DNA of 64,000 nt from Paramacrobiotus metropolitanus (lineage: Eukaryota; Tardigrada; Eutardigrada; Parachela; Macrobiotidae): assembly GCF_019649055.1 (NCBI RefSeq), contig NW_026570242.1:1116001-1180000 (forward strand), given 5' to 3'. Below the pieces are notes generated by a model. That model was given only the letters and a program-made list of their open reading frames with translations. It was not told the DNA's origin and made no database searches. Every line of letters starts with the position of its first letter. Positions within the stretch are counted from its first letter, which is position 1. This document shows, one piece after another, positions 22,659-35,686 of this stretch. Both the position numbers and the translations under genes were made by a program.

Positions 22659-25600
22659 TCAGTGTCCCCATACTTCCACTTCGCATAGCGTCAGCTTGGA
22701 CGCGAGCCCGTCCACCACTTCAATCGAAATTTTATCACCAACGGCAGCATTTCCGTTCTCATCCACACAGGAAATAGTGAAGGCCTTGATTCCAGTCGAG
22801 TGATTGTCAATAGTACCACACTTTTTATTAGTTCGCCAGTGCGCGGAATAGCCCACCCGGATCTCCTTGTTGGAGTCCTGCTTAGCTACTACCCTAATTG
22901 TGAAGACCTTTCGGGCGGTTGGCAGTTCAATCACCCAGTACGGTCGGTGCTGAACCTTGGTGGAGAAACACAAGTGCTGCATATGCTCGTGGTAGCCATC
23001 GGTTGTCACTTCTGGGCGATACTGAACTGTATCCCGCGAACTGACTAGCGGATAAATGCCGTAGGCGACATTGTGATAGTGTTCTGTCGGGCAATAACGG
23101 TCGCGAGCAATTGTTAAATTGCAGACACATAAGGATTGTAAGCCTCCCGTAGGCATCAAGTGGATGGAAAGATAACGACCAGCTAATGGTGGCCAGTTGC
23201 GGGTGACGACGGAGTAGTTTGTCTGAGAAAGAAGGCTGGTGATCTTTACTTTAGTCGCCATAACACGATTTAAATCTGGATCGGCGTTATCGCCGACTCT
23301 GAGTTCCAGATGGCCGGATGAGACATGATCGCATAAAGTGAAGTTAGCCGTTGTAATTTCCGTGGGAAAAGCCATGTCTAAAGACACCCATGGGGAGTTT
23401 TCTCTATCTGAAAACAAGTAATAAGTATCGAGAACATACAATACTCGTACACACGTCTTTCTTAAAATTTATTCATTTTACTAGATATACCTCACCTGTT
23501 TCAAAACAAGCCACATCGTCGTTAATTAGGACCCAGATATCACTTCCTGGGGCGTAGGAGCTGGCCGCAAGCGGTCTCATGTGGACCTGTAATGAATGCG
23601 GCATATAAGAACTCACCGTCAGCAGGATTCGACAACTACGCGTATGAAAACGTACTGCATCTAATCGTGCATCACAAAGCTTCCCCCAAATGCTAACTTT
23701 GCACAAAGACAAATAGCTTCTGTTGACATCAGTGACCATAATGATAACGTAACTTCCATATAATGGCCTCTCGCATTTGATGACCTCCTTCTGTCCCGCT
23801 ATCACATATCCCCGTTTTCGATGGCATAAACCATTTTTCATAAAGTCTTCCTTTCGTGGATATTCTCCCACCCTGACTTCATAATCATGCAGCTCGTAAG
23901 GCTTACGATCGGTTTCAATCGTGAGACCGGTGACGTACACCTGACCACCCGGACTGTATATGACGTACGGTTGATCGTCCAGTTGATGGCGACTTTGCGC
24001 ATGAGTGCATCCGAGGTCGTCATCTATACCGACTGAGCTTGTGTCATCTGGCAGACCTTCAGGTCGTTGTTCTTGGGCAACTTGGGTGAGTACACTTTTC
24101 ATGTCGGCAATGTTGCTTACGCTGCGATAAATGGCGGCGAATTCGGCCTGATCTTGAACGTCGTTTGTCAGGCACGGTTTTGCCAACACCTTGACCTACG
24201 AGGAGCGGATAATGTCGCAAATGAAGTTGATGTTGTATATTACTAACTCAGCCGGAATGCTGTTTAACACCTCGCATAACGACAGTGTGGTTGGAATTGA
24301 CGAGAGAACCTGTATAGACACGAAACGACCAAATACGGGAGAATTTCCAAATTCCTGATCGCTGATGGGATTGCCCGATTTGCATTCGATACTCGCGGTG
24401 TTAGTTGTGTCGTTGCCTACATGCAGCGGGTAATCGGCACTGAAACATATCGGATTGACGGTGAAATCCAGTGCACCTTTCGCATTCCATGGGTTACGAG
24501 GGCCGATCCTACAAAACCCAAGTATCGTGAACATGTTCGAATGTTAACCCATGTACTGCTTGTATGCTAATAACTTGCTCCGTATAACGGCAACGAAGAT
24601 AGTATTATTCGATACAAAATTTTTCGCTGCGAAAAGTTCCTGCTTTTAATCAAGCGCCTTATTCAGTGTTTGTGACCGGATATGTAACAATTAACAATGG
24701 TTACGGTGATATTATATTTTTAAATCAGAGTCCATGGGTACCTGATCTCGGCCTTGTAAGTCGTGAACCCAAGGGTAATGTTGAGACTTTGTATCTCATA
24801 CAACTGCTTCAGATCCACATACCACCACGGATTGATCTCCTCGTTGGTAAACGTGCAAGTCCGCATGTTCTGCAGCTCATCCCCGTCAACGGCGTACGCG
24901 GCATGTTGAAAACCGGGAACTTTAGAAGTCGAACTTTGGTTGGCGGACTTTAGAAGGGCCACATTCTCAACAACATTCTTCACGCATGAGCGGCCGGCTG
25001 ATGTCCAAAATCCCGAGTCTTTGCACTGAATGATCTGCTTGCTCCCATCATAACACTCATAGGTCACCTGATGCGGGGCGAAGAAATGTATTCCCGATCG
25101 TTTTCCACAGGCACGGTGTCCCGGATCACCGCAATGAGTGACGCACTGTGGTCGCACGGATGTGTTAAAATTGCAGTGAATGTCGTTCGGATCGGACATT
25201 TCGTGGGGGCAATCGGCTGTACGTTGTTCGTTGCCGGAGCACTTGATTTCGTTGAAGCCCATCGGATATGAGAGATCGGTTTCCTGTAGTTGGCAGCCAG
25301 TCAGTTCAAACTGAAATGCCGATAGTCCGTCTTGTCCATAGCTAACAGGATAAAGCCGAATGATGGAAGCACGTGGCTGAAATTCCGCTGGTATCCAGGT
25401 TGTATTGACGTTAAACGGGTCGCTGTTACCTAACCAAAAATTATTCACGTTTCCCGCAAGAAAGACAAGTCACGGAAAAAACCGTACCGTCAAAATATCC
25501 ATCCTCCGCTGAATCTGTCGCGTTTTTACAAAATGCCCACGCGGTACCGTTAAATGCTTCAATTTTAAGTTCTCGAACAAAGTTGTCTGTCCCATCACCG

Positions 25601-28600
25601 TTGATGTGAAACCCCGTGATAAGATATAATCCCGGCAATGTCACTTGAATGTAGGGATTGAAATCGGTTTTCCGCGGCACCCACCCTTTCTCGTACACAC
25701 CATCAGCCCGGAATGAGAGGCGAGCAGAAGAAGCGCGATTTCTGTTGGAAGAAGCCGTAAACGCAGAATCAGCAATTACTTTCGGATTGGTGAGTCCCAG
25801 ACTAGAGAGACATCGTGGCTCCCGTTGGTTGAATATCGTCTCATCCATGCTGACGTTGTGACCCTTTACATCCCAGGATCGAAGATTTGCAACCGTTAGG
25901 ATGCACGTGTGGGAGTCTTTGATGTAATATCCCTGGCACAGAAATCCTTTCTCTTGCAAACACTTATCAGCGCATTCCGTATCGTTTAGTTCATAAAAGT
26001 ATGAGTCAAAATGCTTGTCTGGATGCAAGATGGTGTTGTAATGGCGTGTAAATTCCGGTCTAAGTGGATGATCTAAAACCATAACATGACCTTAATTATC
26101 TTCGTAATACAAAACTGTAGTTTGTTGGATTCATGTCGCGAAGACAGCTTACAGTCAGCAGGGATCGTACATCCTAAAAGCTCAAATTTGACGTTTCTCT
26201 CCACAGGTACCGCACCGAAAGAGTTGAATTGCAATGGAAGAATTTTAATATGCCGGGCGTAAATAGGTGGTGTCAGGTAGACCAAGAACGAAGGCAGGCG
26301 AAACGATCCGAGGCGATCGGTTTCGTCGATTTGCCACTGCAAAACACGTTAGAATACTTTCATAATCTTAATCAGGCACGAATGGCTTTTCGCCGGTCGG
26401 TAGAATTTTACCTCTGTTGCCCGGTACCAAGTGTCACCATTGTTGGAATATTGCATAGAAAAGCTAGACATGTAACTCAAGTTGGATGACTGGACAATGA
26501 CGGCTGTCAACTGTGTCTGAGCTAGCAGATCAGCTTGAATCCAGGGTGCTATATCGTTCACTGCCGGTCTCCAGGCTCCAGCACCGCGCAAATCATGGCG
26601 TCGGGTGCCGGTAGAGTAGCGTGCACGCTCCGGGCCGTAAGAATACCGACGACAGGTGGTCTTGCGGCTTGAACAAGGGTCGACATACTGGCTACTGGCA
26701 GTTAACTGAAAATCCGCTATGTTTCCCGAGTTCATACCTAACGGCATGGTACATGTGTCGGTGAGGGGGCGTCCAATCAGCTCCAGGCGAACGTAACACG
26801 GAGTTCCACGTGGCTCAAGGACAACGAAACGCAGAAGTCGCGCAGACCAAGGATACTTAAAATTGATGTACAGTGGCGTGGAGCCATCTTGCGGACCTAG
26901 GAAGATTCGTGGTTGATCTTGCTCCAGTATGTTTAACTCATCCATGTTTGCGCCATACCTGCAGTCATTATGCCTTTGATGTAATTTTTTCTGCACGATT
27001 TGGCTGGATTTGGTGTTTGTAACAATTCGTTCATCACAGCCGCTGAGTATTCTGTCTACTAATCTCACCATTTATAGTGATGACTAGATCCGGTTCTACT
27101 GAACAGCAGCTTAAACTTGCCAATGACCTCTCGACGGTTAGGGTGTCCAGATACAACGATGCTTTTAATAAGATACGTTTCTGGCAATCGAATTTCAAAA
27201 TTTTCACTGCTGCACGCTGGAGAGTACCATATATCTCTCGCTGGTGCTCCTAGACGATAGTTTCGCCGGCTGCTGTTCATGCCTAGGGCTTCGTTGGTCA
27301 TTGCCTCCAGAATGAACGCATCTTCACTTCGGGGCACCCGTGAACAACCTATTAGTTCCCATCGCAAGCCAACTGGAGGGATCTCTGGTTGCGTGTTCAA
27401 TGGAACCAGCCGCAGCATTCTGATATCATCATGCGCCACGGCCTGTCGGAGCGTGTTGGTGGTAATGTTAGAAGCATCGTGATTGCCAGAAAACCAGTTT
27501 TTACCCATGCTATTGAAAATTGGCTGTACTTCCGCTTTGCTGGCTGAACTTTCGGATCCCAAAACAATCTAAAAGAATTAAAATGCGGTAAGCAGTTTCA
27601 CTTTGTTACATGGTATTCGGTGGTTTGTAATTACTAAAGAAGTTTGCATTTCAAACGTACTAGTACCTTTTGCAATGAGAAATCCTTGACCCAGCGCTCT
27701 TCGAAGTTTGGCTGCGCAGTAACTCCTCGTACAAGCACTTTTTCAATTTTGTGTGGTGTGAGCAAATCAATCCCGATCCAGCTGCCTTCGACTGTACTGG
27801 CGGAATCGGATATCCATCCATGGGGACCCTCAGTACCGGATACTCCTGTTTCAGGTGAGAGAAAGCTCATGAAGCCGTCATGCAGACTACTGTCTTCTGC
27901 TTCTTCCCGAACCGAAGAAGTCGAGAACTGGGCGTTCTGTACTCGAAAATTCCCATCCAACAGATAATCCATGCCGTTGCAGTCAATTTCTGGAGGCTCT
28001 TTGATTCTATAGTTTCGTGTTCTCACGTATAATTCGAAACGGAATGGAATGTCGCTTGAATTAAGTGACCGGTCTTCGTTGTTTGACGCAAGCAACACAC
28101 CTAGAATGATATCGCAGTTTTTCCTGAACATGAAATTCTGTTTTTTGATTTATTTAATTGGCCGCTTGTGTCTATAAAGGGTAAAATTTCAAAAAGGCAA
28201 AAACAATATTATGTCTAAAACCTTTAGAATTAATTAAAAGCTTACCTAACAATTTCGTTCCATTTGTTTGATTGCTCAGAGTATACATAAAGCCGTTGCC
28301 GTCCTGCATTATGAACCACGGAACCATAAAATCCTTCAGAGTTGAATCTATGAAAAATGTACGGTTGTTGATGATTTCGGCTCGTTGTGGCTCTTCCTCA
28401 CTTCCGTTAGAAGACACACACGGAGCGTCTGCAATGAGGCTGCACAGTGCAGGATAACGGACTTGGAAAAGGTCATGTCTACCAGTTACATAGTGAATGT
28501 GCATTAAATATTCCGGCTTCCCTTCATCTAAGCCCGCTTTGTGATCGACCACTTGCAAAGAATCGGCTATTTCCAGGATTGAATAATTGAAATCTAATTG

Positions 28601-30470
28601 TGGCTGATAGGCATTGCGAGACAAGACGTTTACCGAGTCCCACTCTTCATCGCTGATCGAATAGTGCGTGGCGATAACCCGTGTCCATCCGCCGCCATCG
28701 TACAACATACTACAATACACCGGAATGATCCGTTTCCATTTGGTGCTGTAAATACGGTAAATACCGCTACTGGCCGGACGCTCGTGTAGGATGTTGTTAA
28801 ATCGATGCTCCCAGCATGACTGCGCTTGAGCATTGGCAAATGGGTCTAATTTACCAGCCCCCTCGCATGCCAGTGAATTATCAAACGGAGTCCAATTCTT
28901 CCGGCAAACTGTTGACCATTTACCGATATGCGGCATGAATACGAGGAGCTCGATGTCGGCTATGGCTGGACTACCAGAAATGCTGCGGTTGTCGAAGCGA
29001 GTACTAGTAGCGTCATTACAATAGATTGTCACCGGGGCGGTGCAATTGTACTGCAGATAATTCAGTTTTTTGAACTTGCATTGTGAAAGCTTTGTTTCGT
29101 TTCCCGTGCAGATCGTCTTGTATGGGAGATAAGTGATGTCATCGTCGCGGTCGATTGATGGCAAGCCGGCCTTTTGTATTTCAAAACCTAAAGTCAACAG
29201 TGCGGCTGTAAAATGCTCGATATCACAGCAAGCAGATGCGGCAACAGCTCGTACTTGAATAGTGATGATGGCTATACTGCAATTGATTGCATACAACACT
29301 GGCGCCCTCTTCCGAGAAATCATCTTGACAGAAGTCTAGCCATCGCCACTGGGCGTGAAAACTATGAGGGTCAGCTCTGCCATGTCCTTGCCGAGGATCA
29401 GAAATCTGTTGCGAAGCGGTCTTGTTCCCCGATGTTGTGCCATTACCAGCTACCGGTAGTGTAGTGTCATTGGCAGATACGGTAGTGCTTCCCTGTAAGA
29501 CGGTGCAATGCCTGTTTAGCATAATTATTTTTTTGTTGTGCACGTTTTGGTCAACAGTTGGCTCATACGATGAGCGTAGATAGTGTAATACCGATAGACC
29601 GTTGTTGGGGTCGTCTGATGTGACTGCGGTTCCATTATCGTCAGTCAAGGAAGTCACACTGTTGCCTGAAATCCCAAAGTGTGGTCAACAATCGGCGAGC
29701 ATCGCTTCGCTAATTAAGATTAAACTCATAAACCTGCCGCGACAGTTTTACTATGTTTTGGCAGTTCTTTTACGTTATAAAAGCATTGCCACACCACGTT
29801 TGACTACTTGCGACAGCTGCAGACATACTTAAGATTATTAAATGCATGGATACAAGGCACTTGTTCAGACCTGCAAAATTACACCCAACGCTCTGACCCA
29901 GGCGAGTCCGTTCTTTCGCATTTCACTCGTACCTGGTCCCGTGGAACTTGGTTGTGGCGTTGTCGTCGGGTCACTCGATGCTGAGGACTCCCTGACTTTT
30001 AAAATTCGTGGAGTATCTTTTTTAGGAATGAATGGTGTACTATATGGAATCCAAAGGGTTCCGAAGCGCCCAGAACTGCTTCCTACTATTACCGTGTCTC
30101 CTGAAACACATACTCACATTCTAAACGATAATCTTTTCTCTTTTTTGGGCTAAGGTTAGGCACCTATGCACTGCACCGATTCACATTCACACTTGTAGAA
30201 ATCTACTCCTGGACATATCTCTCCATTGGAATCCATGCCAAAGTGTATGAAGTTAGACCATTCTGCTAAACTGCATTTTTTGTTACAGATAGACAGGTCA
30301 TCGTGAAGAATGAGGCTTTGCCCGTGACGGGCTACAACTGGCACAGTGACTGGATTGAATGGATTCTGGGTTAGCTTGTCGTTTGTTCGCCATCCTGGTT
30401 CATCCTTTACGCAGTGAAGAGAGATGTTGACAAAAAATGGAAAGAGAAGGAAATCGTCAAATTTGAGCAT
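22659..30470 (-). CDS. Giant secreted mosaic protein: SRCR, fibrinogen-like, F5/8C, PAN, sushi and fucolectin-like domains
   Basis: Thirteen exons close in phase and give 2,156 residues: 30470-30164, 30100-29933, 29665-29255, 29205-28246, 28100-27667, 27568-27069, 26958-26412, 26336-26153, 26072-25488, 25429-24742, 24508-24271, 24195-23496, 23407-22659. After a signal-like start (MLKFDDFLLFPFF) and a Cys-rich, Ser/Thr-rich part come SRCR (~265-345), fibrinogen-like (~395-615, S-G-I-Y-R-I, Y-C-S-M-x4-G-G-G-W-T) and three F5/8C-type domains (~650-1170, ending W-E-L-I-G-C or F-E-L-L-G-C). Then follow a PAN/apple domain (~1171-1255), another F5/8C, an SRCR half, a sushi domain (~1455-1505) and about four fucolectin-like domains to the end (L-C-E-V-E-V-W-G). 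No transmembrane segment is visible. The domains suggest binding to glycans or surfaces. The N-terminal exons are the least certain part. Confidence 0.8.
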
Positions 30471-31971
30471 TTCTCCCAGTTGCGCGTTATGGTGCACAAA
30501 CGATGACTCGTAAAAGTGGTTTTGCAGGTGATCATTGCGGTGCAATCAGCTTCCAAGAGTTTCAGTTTTTAGCTGTCGCGGTCGGTATAAAATGAACGGG
30601 ACCTCATCTCAGTAATGTGCAGGGCAGCACGGGGTAAGCACTTGCATTCCACACTGGTCAAAAACTTCCGACTGCGTCATCAGATTAGACTAATTCTCCG
30701 ATTATTTATAACCCAAAGCGAGCCCATTAGATAAAACCAGCGCGGTTTTATGTGTATTAAGTTAGCGCATAACAGAGCCGTGCTTCGTAGCGGTATATAA
30801 TATACAAACATTAACCATAAGCAACCACTTTCCAGGCGCATGCTTACGTGCTTTATTACAGTAATTTTATTAACACGCATAAGATCAAGACGCGGCAGGC
30901 TCAATGCTAACACGCCTTGCGGTACCTTCGACACAATCACCTTCTCAACGTAACCTGTATGGAATGCAACGCTATATAATGCAATGCTATTCAGTATTGG
31001 AAGAGGACCAAACTGTGAAAGTAGGAACAAAAAAATTATTCCGATTCGGTATTATTATTTTGACAAAACTGTGTTTTTCATTAGCTTTGACAGCGGTTTC
31101 TGCGGGAGTGGGCAACTGGTAAGGAAATAAGGTGAAGTATCATTAATTTTTGTTGCTGCAAACTGCGGTTTGCATGTAATGATGATTCAAAATTTTTAGT
31201 TCATTAATGAATTCAAAGTGGTAACCATTGACCGTTAGCGGCATTTTTTCTTTATTAGTCATTTGCGGTGCCTTCTTAGTCTTTCGAATAAAGTGAGTAA
31301 GCGTGGTAATATCGCTGTTCTCCGTAACCCATATGCGCGTTCGCTTTACTAGCCCATTGTGTCCTGTAGTCCTTATGCTGCGATCGTGTAGGTTGCAGAA
31401 AGCGCACTATGAATGAACAATAAAGCATCTGAATAAGTGCAGTACTTGATTGTTAGTTCTGTGTGACGAAAGACAGCATCCGTTGCTCGGTGACGAGTGC
31501 AACCAACTTTTGAGCCATACTTTTTTCAACTAGATATTTGACACTTCTTTCGTCGATTACACATTCACGTGTGCTACTGTACAATTCGGATCTATGGACA
31601 TATTACGTGTAATACGAGTATATATGCAGGGCGCCGGAAGTTGAAAATGCTTCCTCTTTAAAGAGCCTTCATTTCAATCGACGTATTTACGACTCCGTTT
31701 CATGGAGGTTAAAAACTGACTGAGTAGAATTTTGATTTGCTTGGCATAAGCCAGTCCGTAAACACAACAGTGACCTTTATCTTCTTTACCAAACGTTCGC
31801 GCCAATATAAGCCCAGTGGTCAGTAATCACATAAAAAGCAACAGACTGCAGAAGTATAATACAATATTGGAGAAATCTTTCGTTTGTAAGTTGTGGGCGT
31901 CGTGAATTAAGTCTACACAGTAAAAGACATTGCTGCACAATTCTGATTTCGACATGAATTTACAACCGTTA
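30471..31971. other. Intergenic region upstream of the giant mosaic gene
   Basis: No gene is seen. A TTTTATACC box on the minus strand about 120 bp upstream of the proposed start (near 30,588) could be the promoter. The rest is A/T-rich and has no repeat I can define. Confidence 0.4.
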
Positions 31972-32580
31972 CTATCCCAATCCGGCGTATCGGTTAAGTT
32001 GAACGTCGTTACTTTTTGCGGCTGGGTAAAACTCTGATCTTGTGTTTCGAAACACGATCTCCACCGTTACTCTGGCAATAAGCAGCAGTACCGAGTAAAT
32101 GTGCAGTCCAATCGCAAATCGCTTGACATGCGGCAGTATGATGTACAACCGACAAAAATGTCGATAATGGTAACAGCCCATAGTGTAGAAAACCAAAATG
32201 GTCTGGGCGTAAAGAAGAGGCACCGTTATCGCCTGGGTTGTATTCTGAATATTTCGGGTCCCCAGATACTGGATTAAATCGTTGATGAGGATTGCTGTGA
32301 AAAGGAGTGACCAAAGAAGTGAAAACAACAGGTCACGAAACTTTGTGGACCACAGCTGATTGGCTACTACAAGCAGGGTAGTCTGAACATCAAAAATAAT
32401 TCGCCCGGTAAAATCCCTGAATCGTGCTGGCAAACTGGGTTGGGCTGGTGGTGCAAAATTTACCGTGCTACTATACGAGTCTTTCAACTTTTGGTTAATC
32501 AGGGCGTTCTTTTTCTGGGATTCCGTCAAAGAATGAGGGTGCAAAACATCTTTCGATTTGAAGCTTTCTGTAGTGTCCAT
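31972..32580 (-). CDS. Small four-pass membrane protein, family unknown
   Basis: A single uninterrupted 202-residue frame. About 50 polar residues are followed by hydrophobic segments near 70-85 (weak), 87-110 (LLFSLLWSLLFTAILINDLI), 120-142 (VPLLYAQTILVFYTMGCY) and 155-178 (GLHIYSVLLLIARVTVEIVF). The basic loop and short polar tail suggest a small integral membrane protein with cytoplasmic ends. The spacing recalls small TMEM proteins, but I cannot name a family. It is the only gene in this stretch without introns in the coding region. Confidence 0.6.
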   Translation of the reverse strand: MDTTESFKSKDVLHPHSLTESQKKNALINQKLKDSYSSTVNFAPPAQPSLPARFRDFTGRIIFDVQTTLLVVANQLWSTKFRDLLFSLLWSLLFTAILINDLIQYLGTRNIQNTTQAITVPLLYAQTILVFYTMGCYHYRHFCRLYIILPHVKRFAIGLHIYSVLLLIARVTVEIVFRNTRSEFYPAAKSNDVQLNRYAGLG

Positions 32581-32976
32581 TCTGCCTAATTCAAGTTCAA
32601 TATCCTCAGTAAAGGGTCCTTTGCTGATGTTACAATTATCGTTATTGCGTTAGTCTCATTCTAAATTAATACGTGCATAAAACTGAAAACAGCAACCCGT
32701 GCACGCGTTACATGCATAGCATCTGTTGCCAAGTTTAATTTGCGGAATCTCGTACCAGTGTGAGTACAGTATGGCTAATACATTACCTTAATACATTACC
32801 TTAATACATTCTGCTCGTACTATGCTGGTGTAGAAATAATCAACAAAAAATCAGTCAGTGCTGCCAAATATACGAAAGGAAACGCCACCACTTGATTGGC
32901 TGTCAGAATACTGAAGTGGGGCACACTTCCTTTAAAAGCAATCGCAACAGCTCTGATTTGGTTATCACAGCAGAAA

Positions 32977-35390
32977 TCAGAGAACATTTGTCCAATTCAA
33001 ACTAAGAAACATCAAGATTAAAAATTTTAGTATTAAAAGGCCAAATCCAATGGATGCTTTATGGAGACTCAAAGCGTGACTCTGGGTCACATTACCCTGG
33101 TCACCTCCCGTCCGTAATGATAACTGGTCAACTACACTGGGCTCCCAGAACGATCGCGGACGCTTTTGTGGTTCCAAGAGCGGAACAGAAGTATCAGCAA
33201 ACCATCCCCACATTCCATTGGCATATAGAGTGTTAATCAAAAATGGAAGAAGTCTGCGCCCATCAGCAAAAACGCCCGGCAAACCGGACGCGCAGCCCCT
33301 ACGAATACATCAGTATTACTGTAGAATGTTACAAGTAAATAAGAACGGTCAGCGCACTTACCGCCCAAAGGATGTTATCCCAGACAACTGGTATTGCTTC
33401 GGTATATTTGGAGCGGGGCCTTTGCATACGAATGGCCCGCCGCTATCTCCTTGACAGCTATTGTCAAAAGAAAACTAAAACCCTTTTGACGGTTTTATCA
33501 GTATACTGTATACTATACTGTCTATACATACGTGTCTTTGTCAGGTTTCGCTGCACATAACATCTCTGCTGTGATGGTGGAAAATTGCTTGGAACAGTCA
33601 GCATTAGACAGGGTTGATAAGTTCACCACTTGGAGGTTTACGGGAAGTTTTGGAGGTGGCATGATGCCTTCTCCACTCCACTGAACCATGTTGCCACATC
33701 CCGTCGCCGTACAGGTTTGCTTATTTAGCGGCCCGGAGTATGGTCGCGGCAGACATATCGGCTTTATTTTCGGCGAGAAAGTCAGGTTCTGCAGCAAGAC
33801 AATCGTCTGTTACGAACAAAGAACAGCAACTGTCGTCCGTCGGTTACCGTTGAAAGTTTAAGCAGGCAGTAATCGTAATTTGCTCCCCAACCCGAAACGC
33901 TGTAGTTTGGATGTATGACGACCTTGTCAAGAGTCAGCGTAGTACCGTCGTCCCAACTGTCGCATCTCTGGAAGCCAACCTTCACTTTGAAGTTCTCGAT
34001 GGGTACCGGTCTGGTAACAATAAAGTTATTACAAAACGCGAAGCTTCATTTTCAGAACAATCGAAATGTATAATCTAACCTACTCGCCACGCTGTTGACA
34101 GCAGTGTCCAGCTGTTGCAACCCACCCGGGTCCAATCTGCGACGAGAAATCATTATGCAAGCGAGTACTAAGATTAAGGCACAAATTTACAATAGATCCT
34201 CCACAAATTGACGACGAAATTGACACCAAAACTTGCCACGGCCAGGCATATGGTACTGCCTATAATTCCCACACACAATTAACAAACGCTTCAGTGCAAC
34301 TTATTTTTACGTACATCTACACCGCCCACAATCCGCGTGTCGGTACCGCTCGATGAAGCATCATCTGGAATGCCGCACGTCTGAGTACACACCTCGTCTT
34401 CACCGGCAGCGCAGTCAGCTTTTCCTGAAGATAAACGGCGCTTCGATAGATGTTGCCAAATACTAGCGAGCCATTGCCATTTTTATGACTTGTTACCATC
34501 ACAAATATAATCAGCTGGCACGCACTTTATCAAAGTTCTCCCGCTGATCGAGGAAACAGGTGTTGACTGGCAAATAAGCTCGTCTTCCGCACAGTTCGGA
34601 CTTTCTTGAAAAAAAAACAACACTGGGTTAACTTGAAAAAAGATGTGCTTTTGTCAGCTTTTATGTAAAAAAGTTCTCGTACGGTGCCATTCGTACTGTG
34701 AAAACCGATTTGGAAGCCTTTAGATGTCTGACTGCCATCCGACACAAAAAGCATTAACTGCAAGAATAAGCGGTGAGCCACCTATAAAGTACCACTCAGT
34801 TACAAGTTGCACTGCGCAAGCTTACTACGGAATCGCTATACGATTTAAACTTAAAGTTTCCACTTCCACAAAACATCTGCAAGATTTGATAGGGATCTGA
34901 AAGCAAAAGCGTGATAGTTTTGCACGATAATTCGATGATTTACTGCATTGGACGAATTAATACATTTTAAGTCCCAGAATACAACGTAATCCCTCATGCA
35001 AGTTCCATTCGGCTCTGCCGGTTGGAGGTCAAACGATCCTGAAATAATCTAGAACGAAGCATAGGAAATCGATTTGCTACATTGTGGCAGTAGCACACTC
35101 GTAAAAGCAACAGGTATTTTGAATCATTTATTGGCGCGTACTTCCAGTGGACGCCCCATTCCACGAAACCAGTAAGTCACGTTGGTATTTATGGGATAAT
35201 TGTCAGGGAAATTTGCTGAATTAATAATGTGGTTATCGACATCGTCTCTCAGTTTAAGAACATTTGAGGTTAGCACTTCTTGTGGAAGTGTAACATTTGG
35301 TCGAAAGATGGGATCGGACTTGATCAGTGATGGTATGAACCACAAAATGCAACAGCATAAAACCGGAGACCGCGAACTGCTTAACTGCAT
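32977..35390 (-). CDS. CUB-LDLa-trypsin serine protease (copy 1)
   Basis: Twelve exons close in phase and give 543 residues: 35390-35142, 35048-34964, 34896-34826, 34757-34697, 34604-34497, 34424-34323, 34255-34191, 34136-34084, 34010-33848, 33788-33532, 33457-33362, 33298-32977. The order is signal peptide, CUB domain (~35-165; NFPDNYP, CMRDYV, FCGS), LDLa module (~160-215; D-E-L-I-C, I-C-D-G, G-E-D-E-V-C) and an S1 protease activated at T-R-I-V-G. The catalytic residues are present: His258 in TAGHC, Asp311 in NYDYCLLKL, Ser410 in GDSGGP. Asp at the specificity position (KDTCQGDS) predicts cleavage after Lys or Arg. A ~90-residue tail after the protease ends in a hydrophobic run ([14 protein letters not shown]) that could anchor it to membrane. 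It is a tandem paralogue of the next gene. Confidence 0.85.
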
Positions 35391-35686
35391 AATATTATTG
35401 AAATTCCAACATCGTAAAGGCAAATCTAGCACATTTTGCAACACAGGCTCAGTAGTTTATCAGAAATTTAAAACTGTCCCATAATGTTGCAAAGATAATT
35501 TACACAACGTACAAGCACTTCATAGCTCTTTTTAAGCATTGTAAATTGTTGCTGTACAAGCGCAACAGTCACCCTCCGGTGAACTGCCAACATCAAGCGT
35601 CCTGTCACACATATTATGTGAGTGTTTACTGTTGTTGCCACAGATACAAGCACAGCAGTCCCTCTTAAAACAGCTGTACATCCTCT

